In this document: one piece after another, positions 27,211 through 35,863 of the stretch
How positions within the stretch are numbered: the stretch's first letter is position 1
Layout: each line of letters starts with the position of its first letter
DNA from: Methylophilus aquaticus
GTDB taxonomy: Bacteria; Pseudomonadota; Gammaproteobacteria; Burkholderiales; Methylophilaceae
DNA length: 64,000 bases
Reading direction: 5' to 3'
Assembly (NCBI RefSeq): GCF_030769565.1
Contig: NZ_JAVCAP010000014.1
Span: forward strand, 272,027 to 336,026
Position numbers and translations under genes: made by a program
The notes under the pieces: generated by a model
Databases searched by the model: none
Told to the model about the DNA's origin: nothing
What the model saw: the letters and a program-made list of their open reading frames with translations, nothing else

Positions 27211-28611
27211 ATGAATTTTTCGCAATTCCTGCTGATTATCAAAGCCAGATATAAAATAATCTTATGGACATTTTTTCTGGTGGTGGGCGTCACGCTGGCC
27301 CTTAGTCTTATTTTACCAAAATCGTATACAGCCACGACTTCACTGATTGTCAATTATAAAGGGGTAGACCCTGTCACTGGCATGGCAATGCCTGCACAAC
27401 TCATGCCGGGCTATATGGCAACCCAAGTGGATATTATCAGTAGTCATGCTGTAGCGGTCAAAGTGGTGAAAAACCTTGGATTGACTAATAGTCCTGTCAT
27501 TCAGCAACAATATCGGGATGAGTCGAATGACCTGGTCAAGATAGATGACTGGCTGGCTGATCTCTTAATTAAAAAATTGGACGTCAAACCTTCACGTGAA
27601 AGCAGTATGCTGGATATCAGCTACTCCGGTGCTGACCCGCAATTCTCAGCTACCATTGCCAATGCCTTTGCTGAAGCCTACATGGAGGCCAGTTTGTATT
27701 TAAAAGTGGAGCCATCACGCAAGGCGGCGCAATATTTACTTTCTCAGGCCAAAGAATATCGAGAAAAACTCGAGACTGCACAAGTCAAGCTATCTCAATA
27801 TCAGCAAGAAACCGGATTGACCAGTGTGATGGAAAATCTGGATGTTGAAAATGCCAAGCTGAACCAACTGGCCAATCAACTAATTATGGTGCAGGCGCAG
27901 GCTCTGGACTCCAGTGCCAGACAACGCAATGCAAATTCAGCCGGTGATGCATCACCCGATATTGCCTCGAATCCGGTCATACAAAATCTTAAAGTAGCAA
28001 TTACTCAGGCATCATCCAAGCTCGCAGAGCTCGGTAATCGATTTGGTCGCAATCATCCACAATACCAGTCAGCGCAAGCAGAGCTGGACAAATTAAAAAC
28101 GCAACTCACTATAGAGGTTACCCGTATTGGCAGCAGTGTTGGAGGCAGCGCACGTATTTACCAACAAAACGAGGGCATGCTGAAGGCAGCCCTTGCCGCC
28201 CAAAAACAAAAAGTACTGGAACTAAATCGCACAAGAGATCAGATGTCCGTGTTGCAACGAGATGTTGAAACTGCACAAGCTGCGTATAACTCTGTTTCAC
28301 AACGTTTGAATCAAACCAGTATTGAAGGCAAGGCGAACGAAAGCGATATCTCGATCTTGAATCAGGCAATTCCGCCTTCCAAGCACTCCAGCCCCAAACT
28401 ACTGCTGAATGTCATCCTGGCAATATTTTTAGGTGGCTTGCTTGGCATAAGCTTTGCCCTCTTGGCTGAAATGCAGAATCGTAAAGTGCGCAGTATGGAA
28501 GATATTTTTGAAATGGTGGAAATACCGGTATTGACTGTGATTGGCCAGCACGCTTCACTGAAAAAAATCAAAAATATGCCATTGCTGCAGTTCACATCAA
28601 AAGAGAGTTAA
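27211..28611 (+). CDS. epsF: chain-length determinant protein EpsF (Wzz/Wzc N-terminal type)
   Basis: Inner-membrane polysaccharide co-polymerase. Wzz-domain helix TM1 lies at about residues 12-33, then PKSYTATTSLIVNY and a long periplasmic coiled-coil region (about 160-380, for example QAKEYREKLETAQVKLSQYQ). TM2 is at about 395-418. The second TM is preceded by ILNQAIPPSKHSSPK, the proline-rich motif of the family. The cytoplasmic tail is short and the kinase is a separate gene (epsG) 1 bp downstream. It likely sets polymer length and couples to EpsE. Confidence 0.93.
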   Translation: MNFSQFLLIIKARYKIILWTFFLVVGVTLALSLILPKSYTATTSLIVNYKGVDPVTGMAMPAQLMPGYMATQVDIISSHAVAVKVVKNLGLTNSPVIQQQYRDESNDLVKIDDWLADLLIKKLDVKPSRESSMLDISYSGADPQFSATIANAFAEAYMEASLYLKVEPSRKAAQYLLSQAKEYREKLETAQVKLSQYQQETGLTSVMENLDVENAKLNQLANQLIMVQAQALDSSARQRNANSAGDASPDIASNPVIQNLKVAITQASSKLAELGNRFGRNHPQYQSAQAELDKLKTQLTIEVTRIGSSVGGSARIYQQNEGMLKAALAAQKQKVLELNRTRDQMSVLQRDVETAQAAYNSVSQRLNQTSIEGKANESDISILNQAIPPSKHSSPKLLLNVILAIFLGGLLGISFALLAEMQNRKVRSMEDIFEMVEIPVLTVIGQHASLKKIKNMPLLQFTSKES

Positions 28612-28612
28612 T

Positions 28613-29479
28613 ATGATCCAGTCTGTTATTGATTCACGGTCCGACAAACCCTTTTCCAGCTTGGGGATGTTTTTGCTCGAAATGGGAAAAATTACCCCTG
28701 AGGACACTGAAAGAATTCTGCGCAAACAAAAAGAAGACGGTCTTAAATTTGGAGATGCAGCCAAGGCGTTGGGGCTTATCACGGATATGGATTTGCAACA
28801 GGCGTTGTCGCGTCAGTTCGAGTACACCTTCTTACCCGCAGACAATCAGCAGTACAGTCGCACCCTGATAGCAGCCTACGAACCGTTCTCACCAGAAGTA
28901 GAAAGTTTCAGGGTTTTACGTAGCCAATTGCTATTTCGATGGCTGAGTGAAGGCTTTAAATCTTTCTCGGTGTGTAGTGCCAATGCCGGAGAAGGCGCTT
29001 CTTATATTGCCTCCAACCTGGCAGTAGTGTTTTCACAATTGGGTAAAAAAACCTTGTTGATTGATGGCAACCTGCGCGAGCCCAGCCTGCAAAAAATATT
29101 TAATTTGACTCAGAATTTTGGTTTGTCAGATATTCTGATTGACAGAACACCGCGGACAGAACTGTTAAACATCATGCCTGACATCCCCAATCTGACAGTA
29201 CTGGGTGCCGGCACACTTCCCCCAAACCCGCAAGAGCTACTCAGCCGGGATATGTTTTTACAACTGATCAAATATGCTGCCAGTATTTTTGATGTCATTA
29301 TTATTGATACCCCGGCAATCGTGGCTGGTTCGGATGCACAAATTATTTCCTCCGTTACCAAAGGTGCTGTTTTGGTTTCCAGACTTCATCACACCACTAT
29401 TGAAGATATGCGTTCTCTGAAAATGCAAATTCAGGGGGCAGGTGCCAGTGTAATCGGGGCTGTTGCCAACAGCTTTTAA
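28613..29479 (+). CDS. epsG: EpsG-type chain-length tyrosine-kinase homologue with degenerate Walker motifs
   Basis: Cytoplasmic partner of EpsF, 288 residues. Residues about 15-75 form a small GspE-N/MshEN-like domain (GMFLLEMGKITPEDTERIL), known for EpsG. The BY-kinase domain follows with VCSANAGEGASYIASNLAVV. The Walker A loop reads GEGAS at 126-130, so the Lys normally contacting ATP phosphate is Ala. Walker A' is IDGNLR (D151, N153) instead of D-x-D-x-R. Walker B VIIIDTPA (D232) is intact. There is no C-terminal tyrosine cluster. Catalytic activity is therefore uncertain; a structural or regulatory role is possible. Confidence 0.88.
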   Translation: MIQSVIDSRSDKPFSSLGMFLLEMGKITPEDTERILRKQKEDGLKFGDAAKALGLITDMDLQQALSRQFEYTFLPADNQQYSRTLIAAYEPFSPEVESFRVLRSQLLFRWLSEGFKSFSVCSANAGEGASYIASNLAVVFSQLGKKTLLIDGNLREPSLQKIFNLTQNFGLSDILIDRTPRTELLNIMPDIPNLTVLGAGTLPPNPQELLSRDMFLQLIKYAASIFDVIIIDTPAIVAGSDAQIISSVTKGAVLVSRLHHTTIEDMRSLKMQIQGAGASVIGAVANSF

Positions 29480-29485
29480 GGTGCA

Positions 29486-30346
29486 ATGGTGATTAACTTT
29501 AATGCCGTCAGGCCATACCTTATCAACTGGTGGCCGCTACTGCTTGGTTTTGCTGCATTAGTGCTTCCAACATATGCCAATTTGTTTACCAATATCTGGA
29601 ATGAGGCAGATCAGGCACATGGGCCATTGGTATTAATGGTTGTACTGTATCTCTTTTATGACAAAAGGCAGGCATTCAGCCAACCCTCAAGCCCAGCCCC
29701 GCGCGTTGGCTGGGTGATTTTTGCATTGAGTTTACTGATCTACATACTGGGACGTTCGCAAGACATTCTGATGCTGGATATGGGGGCGCAAACCCTGTTA
29801 ATCGTCGCCCTGATTTTACAGTTCAAAGGCTGGACAACGCTAAAGGCAGTCTGGTTTCCACTTTTCTTCATGGTGTTCATGATCCCCTTGCCAGGATTTT
29901 TTGTGGACGCAGTCACTATGCCGATGAAAATAGCTGTTTCACAAGTCGCCGAGCATGTCCTGTATTGGTTTGATTATCCGATTGCCAGAAACGGCGTCAT
30001 TCTGCAAATCGGGCAATACCAGTTACTGGTCGCAGATGCGTGTGCCGGCATGCATACCTTAATCTCGCTGGAAGCGTTAGGACTGTTATATTTAAATTTG
30101 GTCAAACATGACTCCCTGGCAAGAAACGTAACACTTGCGCTGTTTATCGTTCCCATTTCATTCACTGCCAACACGATCCGTGTCATTGCCATCACACTGG
30201 TGACCTATTACTTTGGCGATGCAGTAGGGCAGGGCTTTGTCCATGGTTTTGCCGGTATGGTGTTATTTCTTGTTGCATTGCTCTTGATCATATTTATTGA
30301 CTCAACCATTCAACGTTTGGTCAAGCTGAACAATGCAAAAGGATAA
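29486..30346 (+). CDS. xrtB: exosortase B
   Basis: Polytopic inner-membrane exosortase of 286 residues, the size of the stand-alone type. Putative catalytic residues are C186 (VADACAGMHTL), R232 (TANTIRVIA) and H253 (GFVHGFAGM). The ACAGMHTL context and its place between epsG and epsI are typical of the XrtB group in methanolan-type operons. It presumably processes a C-terminally tagged protein involved in EPS-associated surface display. A second, EpsI-fused exosortase is encoded at 14008. Confidence 0.93.
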   Translation: MVINFNAVRPYLINWWPLLLGFAALVLPTYANLFTNIWNEADQAHGPLVLMVVLYLFYDKRQAFSQPSSPAPRVGWVIFALSLLIYILGRSQDILMLDMGAQTLLIVALILQFKGWTTLKAVWFPLFFMVFMIPLPGFFVDAVTMPMKIAVSQVAEHVLYWFDYPIARNGVILQIGQYQLLVADACAGMHTLISLEALGLLYLNLVKHDSLARNVTLALFIVPISFTANTIRVIAITLVTYYFGDAVGQGFVHGFAGMVLFLVALLLIIFIDSTIQRLVKLNNAKG

Positions 30347-30352
30347 GTCGTC

Positions 30353-31039
30353 ATGACACTAAAAAAATATATCTTGATGCTGCTAATGATCGTTGCGTCA
30401 ATAATCGCTTTTTCATTAAGGCCAACACACAAGCTTGCAGCAGAAAGACAACATTTTGTGCTTGAACAGATCATCCCCCAACAGTTTGGCGATTGGCAAA
30501 TGGATGAAAAAAGCATGCAATCTATCGTCAACCCTCAACAGACCGTATTGATCAACAAACTTTATCATCAAACACTGACCAGAAACTATGCCAATAGCCA
30601 AGGTGAGCATGTCATGCTGGTCATCGCATATGGTGAAGATCAAAGTGACAATACGCAATTACATTACCCTGAAGTCTGTTACCCTGCGCAAGGTTTTCAA
30701 ATCGTTTCAAAAGTAAATAACGTGGTTAAAACCCCATTAGGAGATATCCGCGTTAAACAATTGGTGGCAACGCTTTCCAATAGAGTGGAACCCATCACTT
30801 ACTGGACTACCATCGGCGATAAAGTGGTTGTTGGTGCTAAAGAAACTAAACTCGAGAAGCTTAAATACGGATTTAAAGGGGATGTGCCTGACGGAATTCT
30901 ATTGCGCGTGTCAACCATCAATCAGACTTCACAGAATGCTTACGCTTTGCAAAGCGAATTCATCAATGCATTATTGTCAGCAGTTAACCACAACTATACA
31001 AAACAAATATTTGGCTTAAGTGATGTTGTCCATAATTAA
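30353..31039 (+). CDS. epsI: EpsI family protein, exosortase B-associated
   Basis: 228-residue protein with one N-terminal membrane anchor (residues 5-22) and a periplasmic EpsI domain. HYPEVCYPAQGFQIVS (C109) is the conserved EpsI motif, and WTTIGDKVV is the second conserved segment. It starts 6 bp after xrtB and overlaps the next gene by 17 bp. In the left exosortase this domain is fused to the enzyme. Its function is unproven; it is thought to work with the exosortase, and the conserved Cys makes a catalytic contribution conceivable. Confidence 0.9.
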   Translation: MTLKKYILMLLMIVASIIAFSLRPTHKLAAERQHFVLEQIIPQQFGDWQMDEKSMQSIVNPQQTVLINKLYHQTLTRNYANSQGEHVMLVIAYGEDQSDNTQLHYPEVCYPAQGFQIVSKVNNVVKTPLGDIRVKQLVATLSNRVEPITYWTTIGDKVVVGAKETKLEKLKYGFKGDVPDGILLRVSTINQTSQNAYALQSEFINALLSAVNHNYTKQIFGLSDVVHN

Positions 31040-32417
31040 TAAAAAAAGTGTTTTTTTACTGATTACAAGCCTCATATCCATACTCTGCGGATTTTTTGTT
31101 ACCCTGTTTCCAACGCTGTTTGTTGTGAGTCTGATACTGCTTGTAATCTATATTTTTGTGGTGTATCAGTTCAATGTCACAGGTGTTTTTCTGTTTATTG
31201 TGCTTTCAATTTTGTCACCGGATTTAAAAATAGCCGATGTTTTATTTTTTATCACAGTAATCGTACTCTTGATTTCAAATTATCGACCTTCCGTGCAACG
31301 ACCACACGAACAACGCTTGCATTTGGACCGATTGATATTCATTAGTCTGATCACATTTTTCGGGTTTCTGATCGTTTCAACACTTATTGGCAAAATCGTT
31401 TTAAAACATCAATGGTCCTATTTGTACAATGATTTCAGGCAGTTGATTTATTATGTCTGGATCCCAGTTTTTATATGGTTGCGCCACAAAAATCACTATT
31501 TCACCGTAATTAAAATCAATCGGTTGATTCTAGCGGTCGCACTATTTATTGCAGTCACGGCTTTATTTCAGTTTTTTTCCGGCATACAAGTCGTCGCGCA
31601 AGGCCGGGTTGGCTATCTGTTAACTGAGGGCGCTGACCAATCAGATATTACACGTGTGCAGTTGCCTGGCTTTGTATTTGTCATGTACGCCATCATATTC
31701 GCTATTTTTCAACTGTTTGAAACAAAAGCCAATAAACTGCTTTGGCTGGCTTTTTTGACGTTGATGCTTGTCGCAGAGTACGTGAATTTTGGCAGAGCAT
31801 TATGGTTATGGACTTTAATTTCCTTTGTGCTCATCCTGTTCTTCATCCATAAAAAAATGCTTTATGTAACGATGCTTTGCGCGGCTTTGACTACGAGCAC
31901 TCTTGGGTTATGGATGATCAGTCCAGATAAACTAGATACCATTCAAACTAGGCTTGTCAGTATTAAGTCAGAGGGGGGCGCGCGTACATCTTACGGATGG
32001 AGAAAAATTGAGAATGAATATGCCCTGAAACGCATTCAAGCATCCCCTGTACTAGGTGTTGCCATTGGCGGAGAGTATCGTCCATGGATGAGGGAAATCA
32101 GTAAATTTAAAGACCACACACGTTATATTCATAATAGCTATTTGTTTATTGCCACCAAAACTGGCCTATTGTCACTCATGGCACTGCTGACCATTATTGT
32201 TGCAATTTGGTACAAAAATATAAAATCTCTGAAATCAGAAGTTGATTTAAAAGCTGATCATTATCCACGCAATACGATCGCAGTATTTTTGCCATCAATT
32301 CTTGGACTGTCATTGACACAGCCTGAACTGGTCAATCCTTATGGTGCATTTCTAATCTCTTGTATTGTCAGCATGACATTGTTCTACAAGAAAGCTTTGA
32401 ATGACAAAAATAACTAA
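31023..32417 (+). CDS. Wzy/O-antigen ligase-like polymerase
   Basis: Polytopic membrane protein (about 464 residues, roughly 11 hydrophobic helices) of the O-antigen polymerase/ligase superfamily. YVNFGRALWLWTL at about residue 255 corresponds to the SRG-x-W position of the Wzy_C domain. It is followed by the large periplasmic loop (about 295-365) and terminal helices. GTG 31020 and ATG 31023 are adjacent and in frame; ATG is chosen. Both ends overlap neighbours (17 bp each), showing tight coupling. It probably polymerises the repeat unit made by the right-arm glycosyltransferases. Confidence 0.82.
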   Translation: MLSIINKKSVFLLITSLISILCGFFVTLFPTLFVVSLILLVIYIFVVYQFNVTGVFLFIVLSILSPDLKIADVLFFITVIVLLISNYRPSVQRPHEQRLHLDRLIFISLITFFGFLIVSTLIGKIVLKHQWSYLYNDFRQLIYYVWIPVFIWLRHKNHYFTVIKINRLILAVALFIAVTALFQFFSGIQVVAQGRVGYLLTEGADQSDITRVQLPGFVFVMYAIIFAIFQLFETKANKLLWLAFLTLMLVAEYVNFGRALWLWTLISFVLILFFIHKKMLYVTMLCAALTTSTLGLWMISPDKLDTIQTRLVSIKSEGGARTSYGWRKIENEYALKRIQASPVLGVAIGGEYRPWMREISKFKDHTRYIHNSYLFIATKTGLLSLMALLTIIVAIWYKNIKSLKSEVDLKADHYPRNTIAVFLPSILGLSLTQPELVNPYGAFLISCIVSMTLFYKKALNDKNN

Positions 32418-33543
32418 AAAAGTATTAATTGTTAACCAGTCCGCTGAGTTGTACGGGTCTGACCGGTCTTTGCTTGACCTGCTCACTATATTGCCAACAA
32501 GCGGCTATCAACCTGTGGTTGTGCTGCCAGAACAGGGGCCACTTCTGGAGAAGATCCGCGCGCTTGGGATTGAAGTATATGTATTCGAGATTTTTAAATT
32601 ATCCAGGTCTATTTTTAAACTCAGTACGTTGGTTAAGATGCCTTTTACACTGTATCGTGTTTTTAAGGACTTGAGTCGATTAAACAGGCTGCACCAGTTT
32701 GATTTATCTTACACCAACACACTGGCCGTATTAGGTTTGCCATTATGGGCACGTATGCATCGCATCCCGCACATTTGGCATGTCAGGGAAATTATTGAAA
32801 CGCCAAGGTTTGTCAGCAGTGTTTACAAAAAAATAGTGCCCCTTTTATCAGACCATATTGTATGCAACTCCAAAAATACTTTGGAGTGGCTTGAGCCACC
32901 TGACCATGTCTCATCACATGTGATTTGGAACGGCATAGAAGCCACTCGGCGCATATTTCGCAATCCCTATCAAACACTCTCTGCACCACTGCCTGTCGTG
33001 CTTCTTGCAGGAAGAATCAATCATTGGAAAGGCCAGGATTTATTATTGGCAGCCAGTGTTCAAAATTTTAAAAGCGGTAATTTATACAATCTTGTGTTTT
33101 TAGGCAGTGCAGCTGAAGGACAGGAGGCGTTGGTGAGTGCGCTCAGGGAAAGTATTAAACAATCAGGCTTTGAAAAATACATTCAGCATGTAGACTTTGT
33201 TAGCGATGCGACGCCTTACTATCAACACGCTGATCTTGTGGTCGTTCCATCAACAAAGCCGGAGCCATTTGGGAGAGTGGCGATAGAAGCCATGGCTTGT
33301 GCAAAACCCGTGCTTGCAGCGAGTCACGGTGGACTGATTGAAATTGTTCAGCATCAACGAACCGGGTTGCTGTTTACACCCAATAGCATTACAGAACTGG
33401 CAAATTGTCTGAAGGTGTTGGTCAGTGATGCGCAAATGCGACTGGCTTTCGGCGAAGCGGGGCAAATAAGGCAAGCAGCGTATTTTTCTCTGCAGGCCTA
33501 TCAATCAAAACTGCTTGCAGTTTTCGCGGCGATCAAACACTAA
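32401..33543 (+). CDS. glycosyltransferase family 4
   Basis: 380-residue GT-B protein. VLIVNQSAELYGSDRSLLDL is the N-terminal loop, VVLLAGRINHWKGQDLLLAA starts the C-terminal donor domain, and EPFGRVAIEAMACAKPVLAA is the GT4 E-x7-E motif. The gene overlaps the polymerase-like gene by 17 bp and is followed after 4 bp by a GT2 gene. It is expected to add a sugar to the EPS repeat at the cytoplasmic face of the membrane. Confidence 0.9.
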   Translation: MTKITKKVLIVNQSAELYGSDRSLLDLLTILPTSGYQPVVVLPEQGPLLEKIRALGIEVYVFEIFKLSRSIFKLSTLVKMPFTLYRVFKDLSRLNRLHQFDLSYTNTLAVLGLPLWARMHRIPHIWHVREIIETPRFVSSVYKKIVPLLSDHIVCNSKNTLEWLEPPDHVSSHVIWNGIEATRRIFRNPYQTLSAPLPVVLLAGRINHWKGQDLLLAASVQNFKSGNLYNLVFLGSAAEGQEALVSALRESIKQSGFEKYIQHVDFVSDATPYYQHADLVVVPSTKPEPFGRVAIEAMACAKPVLAASHGGLIEIVQHQRTGLLFTPNSITELANCLKVLVSDAQMRLAFGEAGQIRQAAYFSLQAYQSKLLAVFAAIKH

Positions 33544-33547
33544 AGCC

Positions 33548-34528
33548 ATGCAAAAAGTCTATATCATTCTATTGAACTGGAACGGCGAACGCGACACATG
33601 CGACTGTATTGCATCGCTGTTAAATCTTGAGTATGCGCAATTTGATATTGTGGTGTGTGATAATGCCTCCGAAAAAAAATCAGTCGCATTCATTGAAGCT
33701 TTCTGTATTGGGTTGCTTGAAGATAAGAAAATAAACGGCTTTGAATCGATAGAGCAGAATTTTTTGCCACGGCACAACTATCATCACCCCAAAAATATCA
33801 CACTGATTCATACTGGAAGCAACCGGGGATTTGCCGGTGGAGTAAATATCGGACTGGCCTTTGCCGAGCGACAAGGAGATGCCGACTATTACTGGATTTT
33901 GAATAACGATTGCATTGTGGATCCGCAATCACTTTCCGAACTTGTCTTGAAGTTTGACAGTGCTCCTGTAACAGGGATTTGCGGTTCGACATTGGTCTAT
34001 GCACATGACAGAAAAACTATTCAGGCACTAGGAGGCGCTAAATATCATAAGTGTTCCGGCGCCTCATACGCATTGGGCGCCTTTCAGCAGCTGGGTAAAA
34101 GCGCCATGAGCGAGGCTGAAGTTGAAGCAAACATGTCCTATGTCGTGGGCGCGTCCATGTTGGTAAGAAGGCAACTCATCGATGTAGTTGGTCTGATGGA
34201 TGAGCGATATTTTTTATACTCAGAAGAGCATGACTGGGCGTATCGGGCTGTTTTAAGGGGATTTAAACTGGGTTACGCTTCAAAGTCTGTGGTATATCAC
34301 AAACATGGCGCGAGCATCGGCTCCGATGCCAAAGGCGGGAGCCCAAAGTCTTTATATTATCTGTATCGGTCAAAGATCCTGTTTACGAAAAAATTCTATC
34401 CCTTGCTTGTTTTGTTCGTGATATTCAACTCTCTCTTTGTGGCACTTAAGTTTTTAGTTAAAGGAAACCTGCCAAAAGGACTCGCGATCGTACAGGCGGT
34501 TTTAATCGGCAAGCGTGCATATGATTAA
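33548..34528 (+). CDS. glycosyltransferase family 2, rhamnosyltransferase-like
   Basis: GT-A enzyme beginning MQKVYIILLNWNGERDTCDC. WILNNDCIVDPQS supplies the acidic metal motif, and ERYFLYSEEHDWAYRAVLRG is the C-terminal E-D motif of rhamnosyltransferase-like GT2 proteins. A hydrophobic stretch near the C-terminus (LLVLFVIFNSLFVALKFL) may bind the membrane. An in-frame TTG at 33515 would overlap the previous gene and add 11 non-conserved residues, so ATG 33548 is chosen. It overlaps the next gene by 8 bp. Confidence 0.9.
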   Translation: MQKVYIILLNWNGERDTCDCIASLLNLEYAQFDIVVCDNASEKKSVAFIEAFCIGLLEDKKINGFESIEQNFLPRHNYHHPKNITLIHTGSNRGFAGGVNIGLAFAERQGDADYYWILNNDCIVDPQSLSELVLKFDSAPVTGICGSTLVYAHDRKTIQALGGAKYHKCSGASYALGAFQQLGKSAMSEAEVEANMSYVVGASMLVRRQLIDVVGLMDERYFLYSEEHDWAYRAVLRGFKLGYASKSVVYHKHGASIGSDAKGGSPKSLYYLYRSKILFTKKFYPLLVLFVIFNSLFVALKFLVKGNLPKGLAIVQAVLIGKRAYD

Positions 34529-35177
34529 GAAAATGCTATGGTCACTTTTGCTGTTGGCTGCCACCCAGGTGCAAGCCAAAGAGATACTTTTCATTGGGAA
34601 CAGCATCACATTGCATGCGCCAAAACAGAGTATCGGCTGGAATGGCAACTGGGGGATGGCGGCTTCTGGCGCGAACACAGATTATGCTGCCAGACTGGCA
34701 GCGTATTTAAAACAGGCAGAGTCAGCCGCTGACTTCAATATCACGCGCATCAACCTGTCTGGCATAGAGAGAGAGGCCGCTTACCAGTTCGATATTAAAA
34801 CAGTGCAGCGTTTAGCTAACCATTACGATTATATTGTCATCTTTCTGGGCGATAATGTTTCAGTCAAAAACAATCAGAACTTAACCGATTTTTCTTCAAA
34901 TTTAGAACAGCTCCTGGCAAGGTTACCCCGTGACGATGCTTCGGTGATTTTCGTCAGTACCTGGTGGTCTAGTGCCACCGTCGATCGTTTATTGAAAAAA
35001 CTGAGTACATTGAATGGTGCCTGCTTTGTGGATATCAGCGGTTTAAGTGCGCATCCTGAATTCACTGCCAGTTTTTCAAGCCCTCAGGTAAATCCTGATG
35101 TTGGCAAGCATCCGAGTGATGCCGGGATGGATCAGATTGCCAGAAAAATCGCAAAACAGCTGAGCATTATAAAATGA
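34521..35177 (+). CDS. exported SGNH/GDSL-like hydrolase
   Basis: 218-residue secreted protein. The Sec signal peptide (MIKKMLWSLLLLAATQVQA) leads into EILFIGNSITLHAP, matching SGNH block I with its nucleophile Ser. IVIFLGDNVS resembles the Asn-containing block, and DVGKHPSDAGMDQIA near the C-terminus supplies the Asp and His of the triad. It probably removes or transfers acyl groups on the exported polymer. The acyltransferase immediately downstream (4-bp overlap) supports this. ATG 34521 is chosen over GTG 34515 because it gives the cleaner signal. Confidence 0.78.
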   Translation: MIKKMLWSLLLLAATQVQAKEILFIGNSITLHAPKQSIGWNGNWGMAASGANTDYAARLAAYLKQAESAADFNITRINLSGIEREAAYQFDIKTVQRLANHYDYIVIFLGDNVSVKNNQNLTDFSSNLEQLLARLPRDDASVIFVSTWWSSATVDRLLKKLSTLNGACFVDISGLSAHPEFTASFSSPQVNPDVGKHPSDAGMDQIARKIAKQLSIIK

Positions 35178-35863
35178 TCAGACTTCTTTTAAACGCGCTT
35201 GTTTCAAAAATCAAGGGGTATCCCTATCAGATTGATGTGCGCATATCCTCTGGCAGCCTGCTGATGCTTGCACTGCACAGATGCAGCAGCCTGATACGTG
35301 GTTTTTTGATGTTTGGATGCCCGTCAAAAAAAATATTCATCGACAGCCATGTCACCCTTAAAAACAAGAAGCATATTTTTATGCAAACTGGCGTCAGTAT
35401 CGGGAAGTTTGTCACTATTGACGGCTTGTCCGAGTCGGGCGTGCATCTGGGACGCAATGTGAACATTGGCCCTTATACCATTATTCAGGGGACCGGTATC
35501 ATGACTCGGCTGGGCAAGGGCTTAACCATCGGTGACCACTCTGGGGTAGGGGCGTTTTCATTTTTTGGCTGTGGAGGCGGGGTAAGTATTGGCAGTCATG
35601 TCATCATGGGCCAGTATGTGAGTTTTCATGCAGAAAATCATGACTATGATCGTCTGGATGTACCGATCAAGCAGCAAGGTGTTAATCGTAAAGGTATCCG
35701 TGTAGGGGATAATTGCTGGGTCGGGGCTAAGGTCACTTTTCTGGATGGTGCCGTTGTAGGTAATGGATGCGTGATCGCAGCAGGCGCTGTGGTTAAAGGT
35801 GAAATACCTGACAATGTGGTCATCGCTGGTGTGCCAGCAAAAATTATCAAGAAACGGTTATGA
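35174..35863 (+). CDS. hexapeptide-repeat acyltransferase (maltose O-acetyltransferase-like)
   Basis: 229-residue left-handed beta-helix acyltransferase. Hexapeptide turns cover about residues 70-225. VSFHAENHDYDRLDVP contains the catalytic-type His seen in MAA/WcaF-like enzymes, and AAGAVVKGEIPDNVVIAG-V-P ends the helix. An N-terminal hydrophobic/basic segment precedes the helix. It overlaps both neighbours by 4 bp. It probably O-acetylates a sugar in the repeat unit, possibly opposed by the SGNH hydrolase upstream. Confidence 0.87.
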   Translation: MIRLLLNALVSKIKGYPYQIDVRISSGSLLMLALHRCSSLIRGFLMFGCPSKKIFIDSHVTLKNKKHIFMQTGVSIGKFVTIDGLSESGVHLGRNVNIGPYTIIQGTGIMTRLGKGLTIGDHSGVGAFSFFGCGGGVSIGSHVIMGQYVSFHAENHDYDRLDVPIKQQGVNRKGIRVGDNCWVGAKVTFLDGAVVGNGCVIAAGAVVKGEIPDNVVIAGVPAKIIKKRL

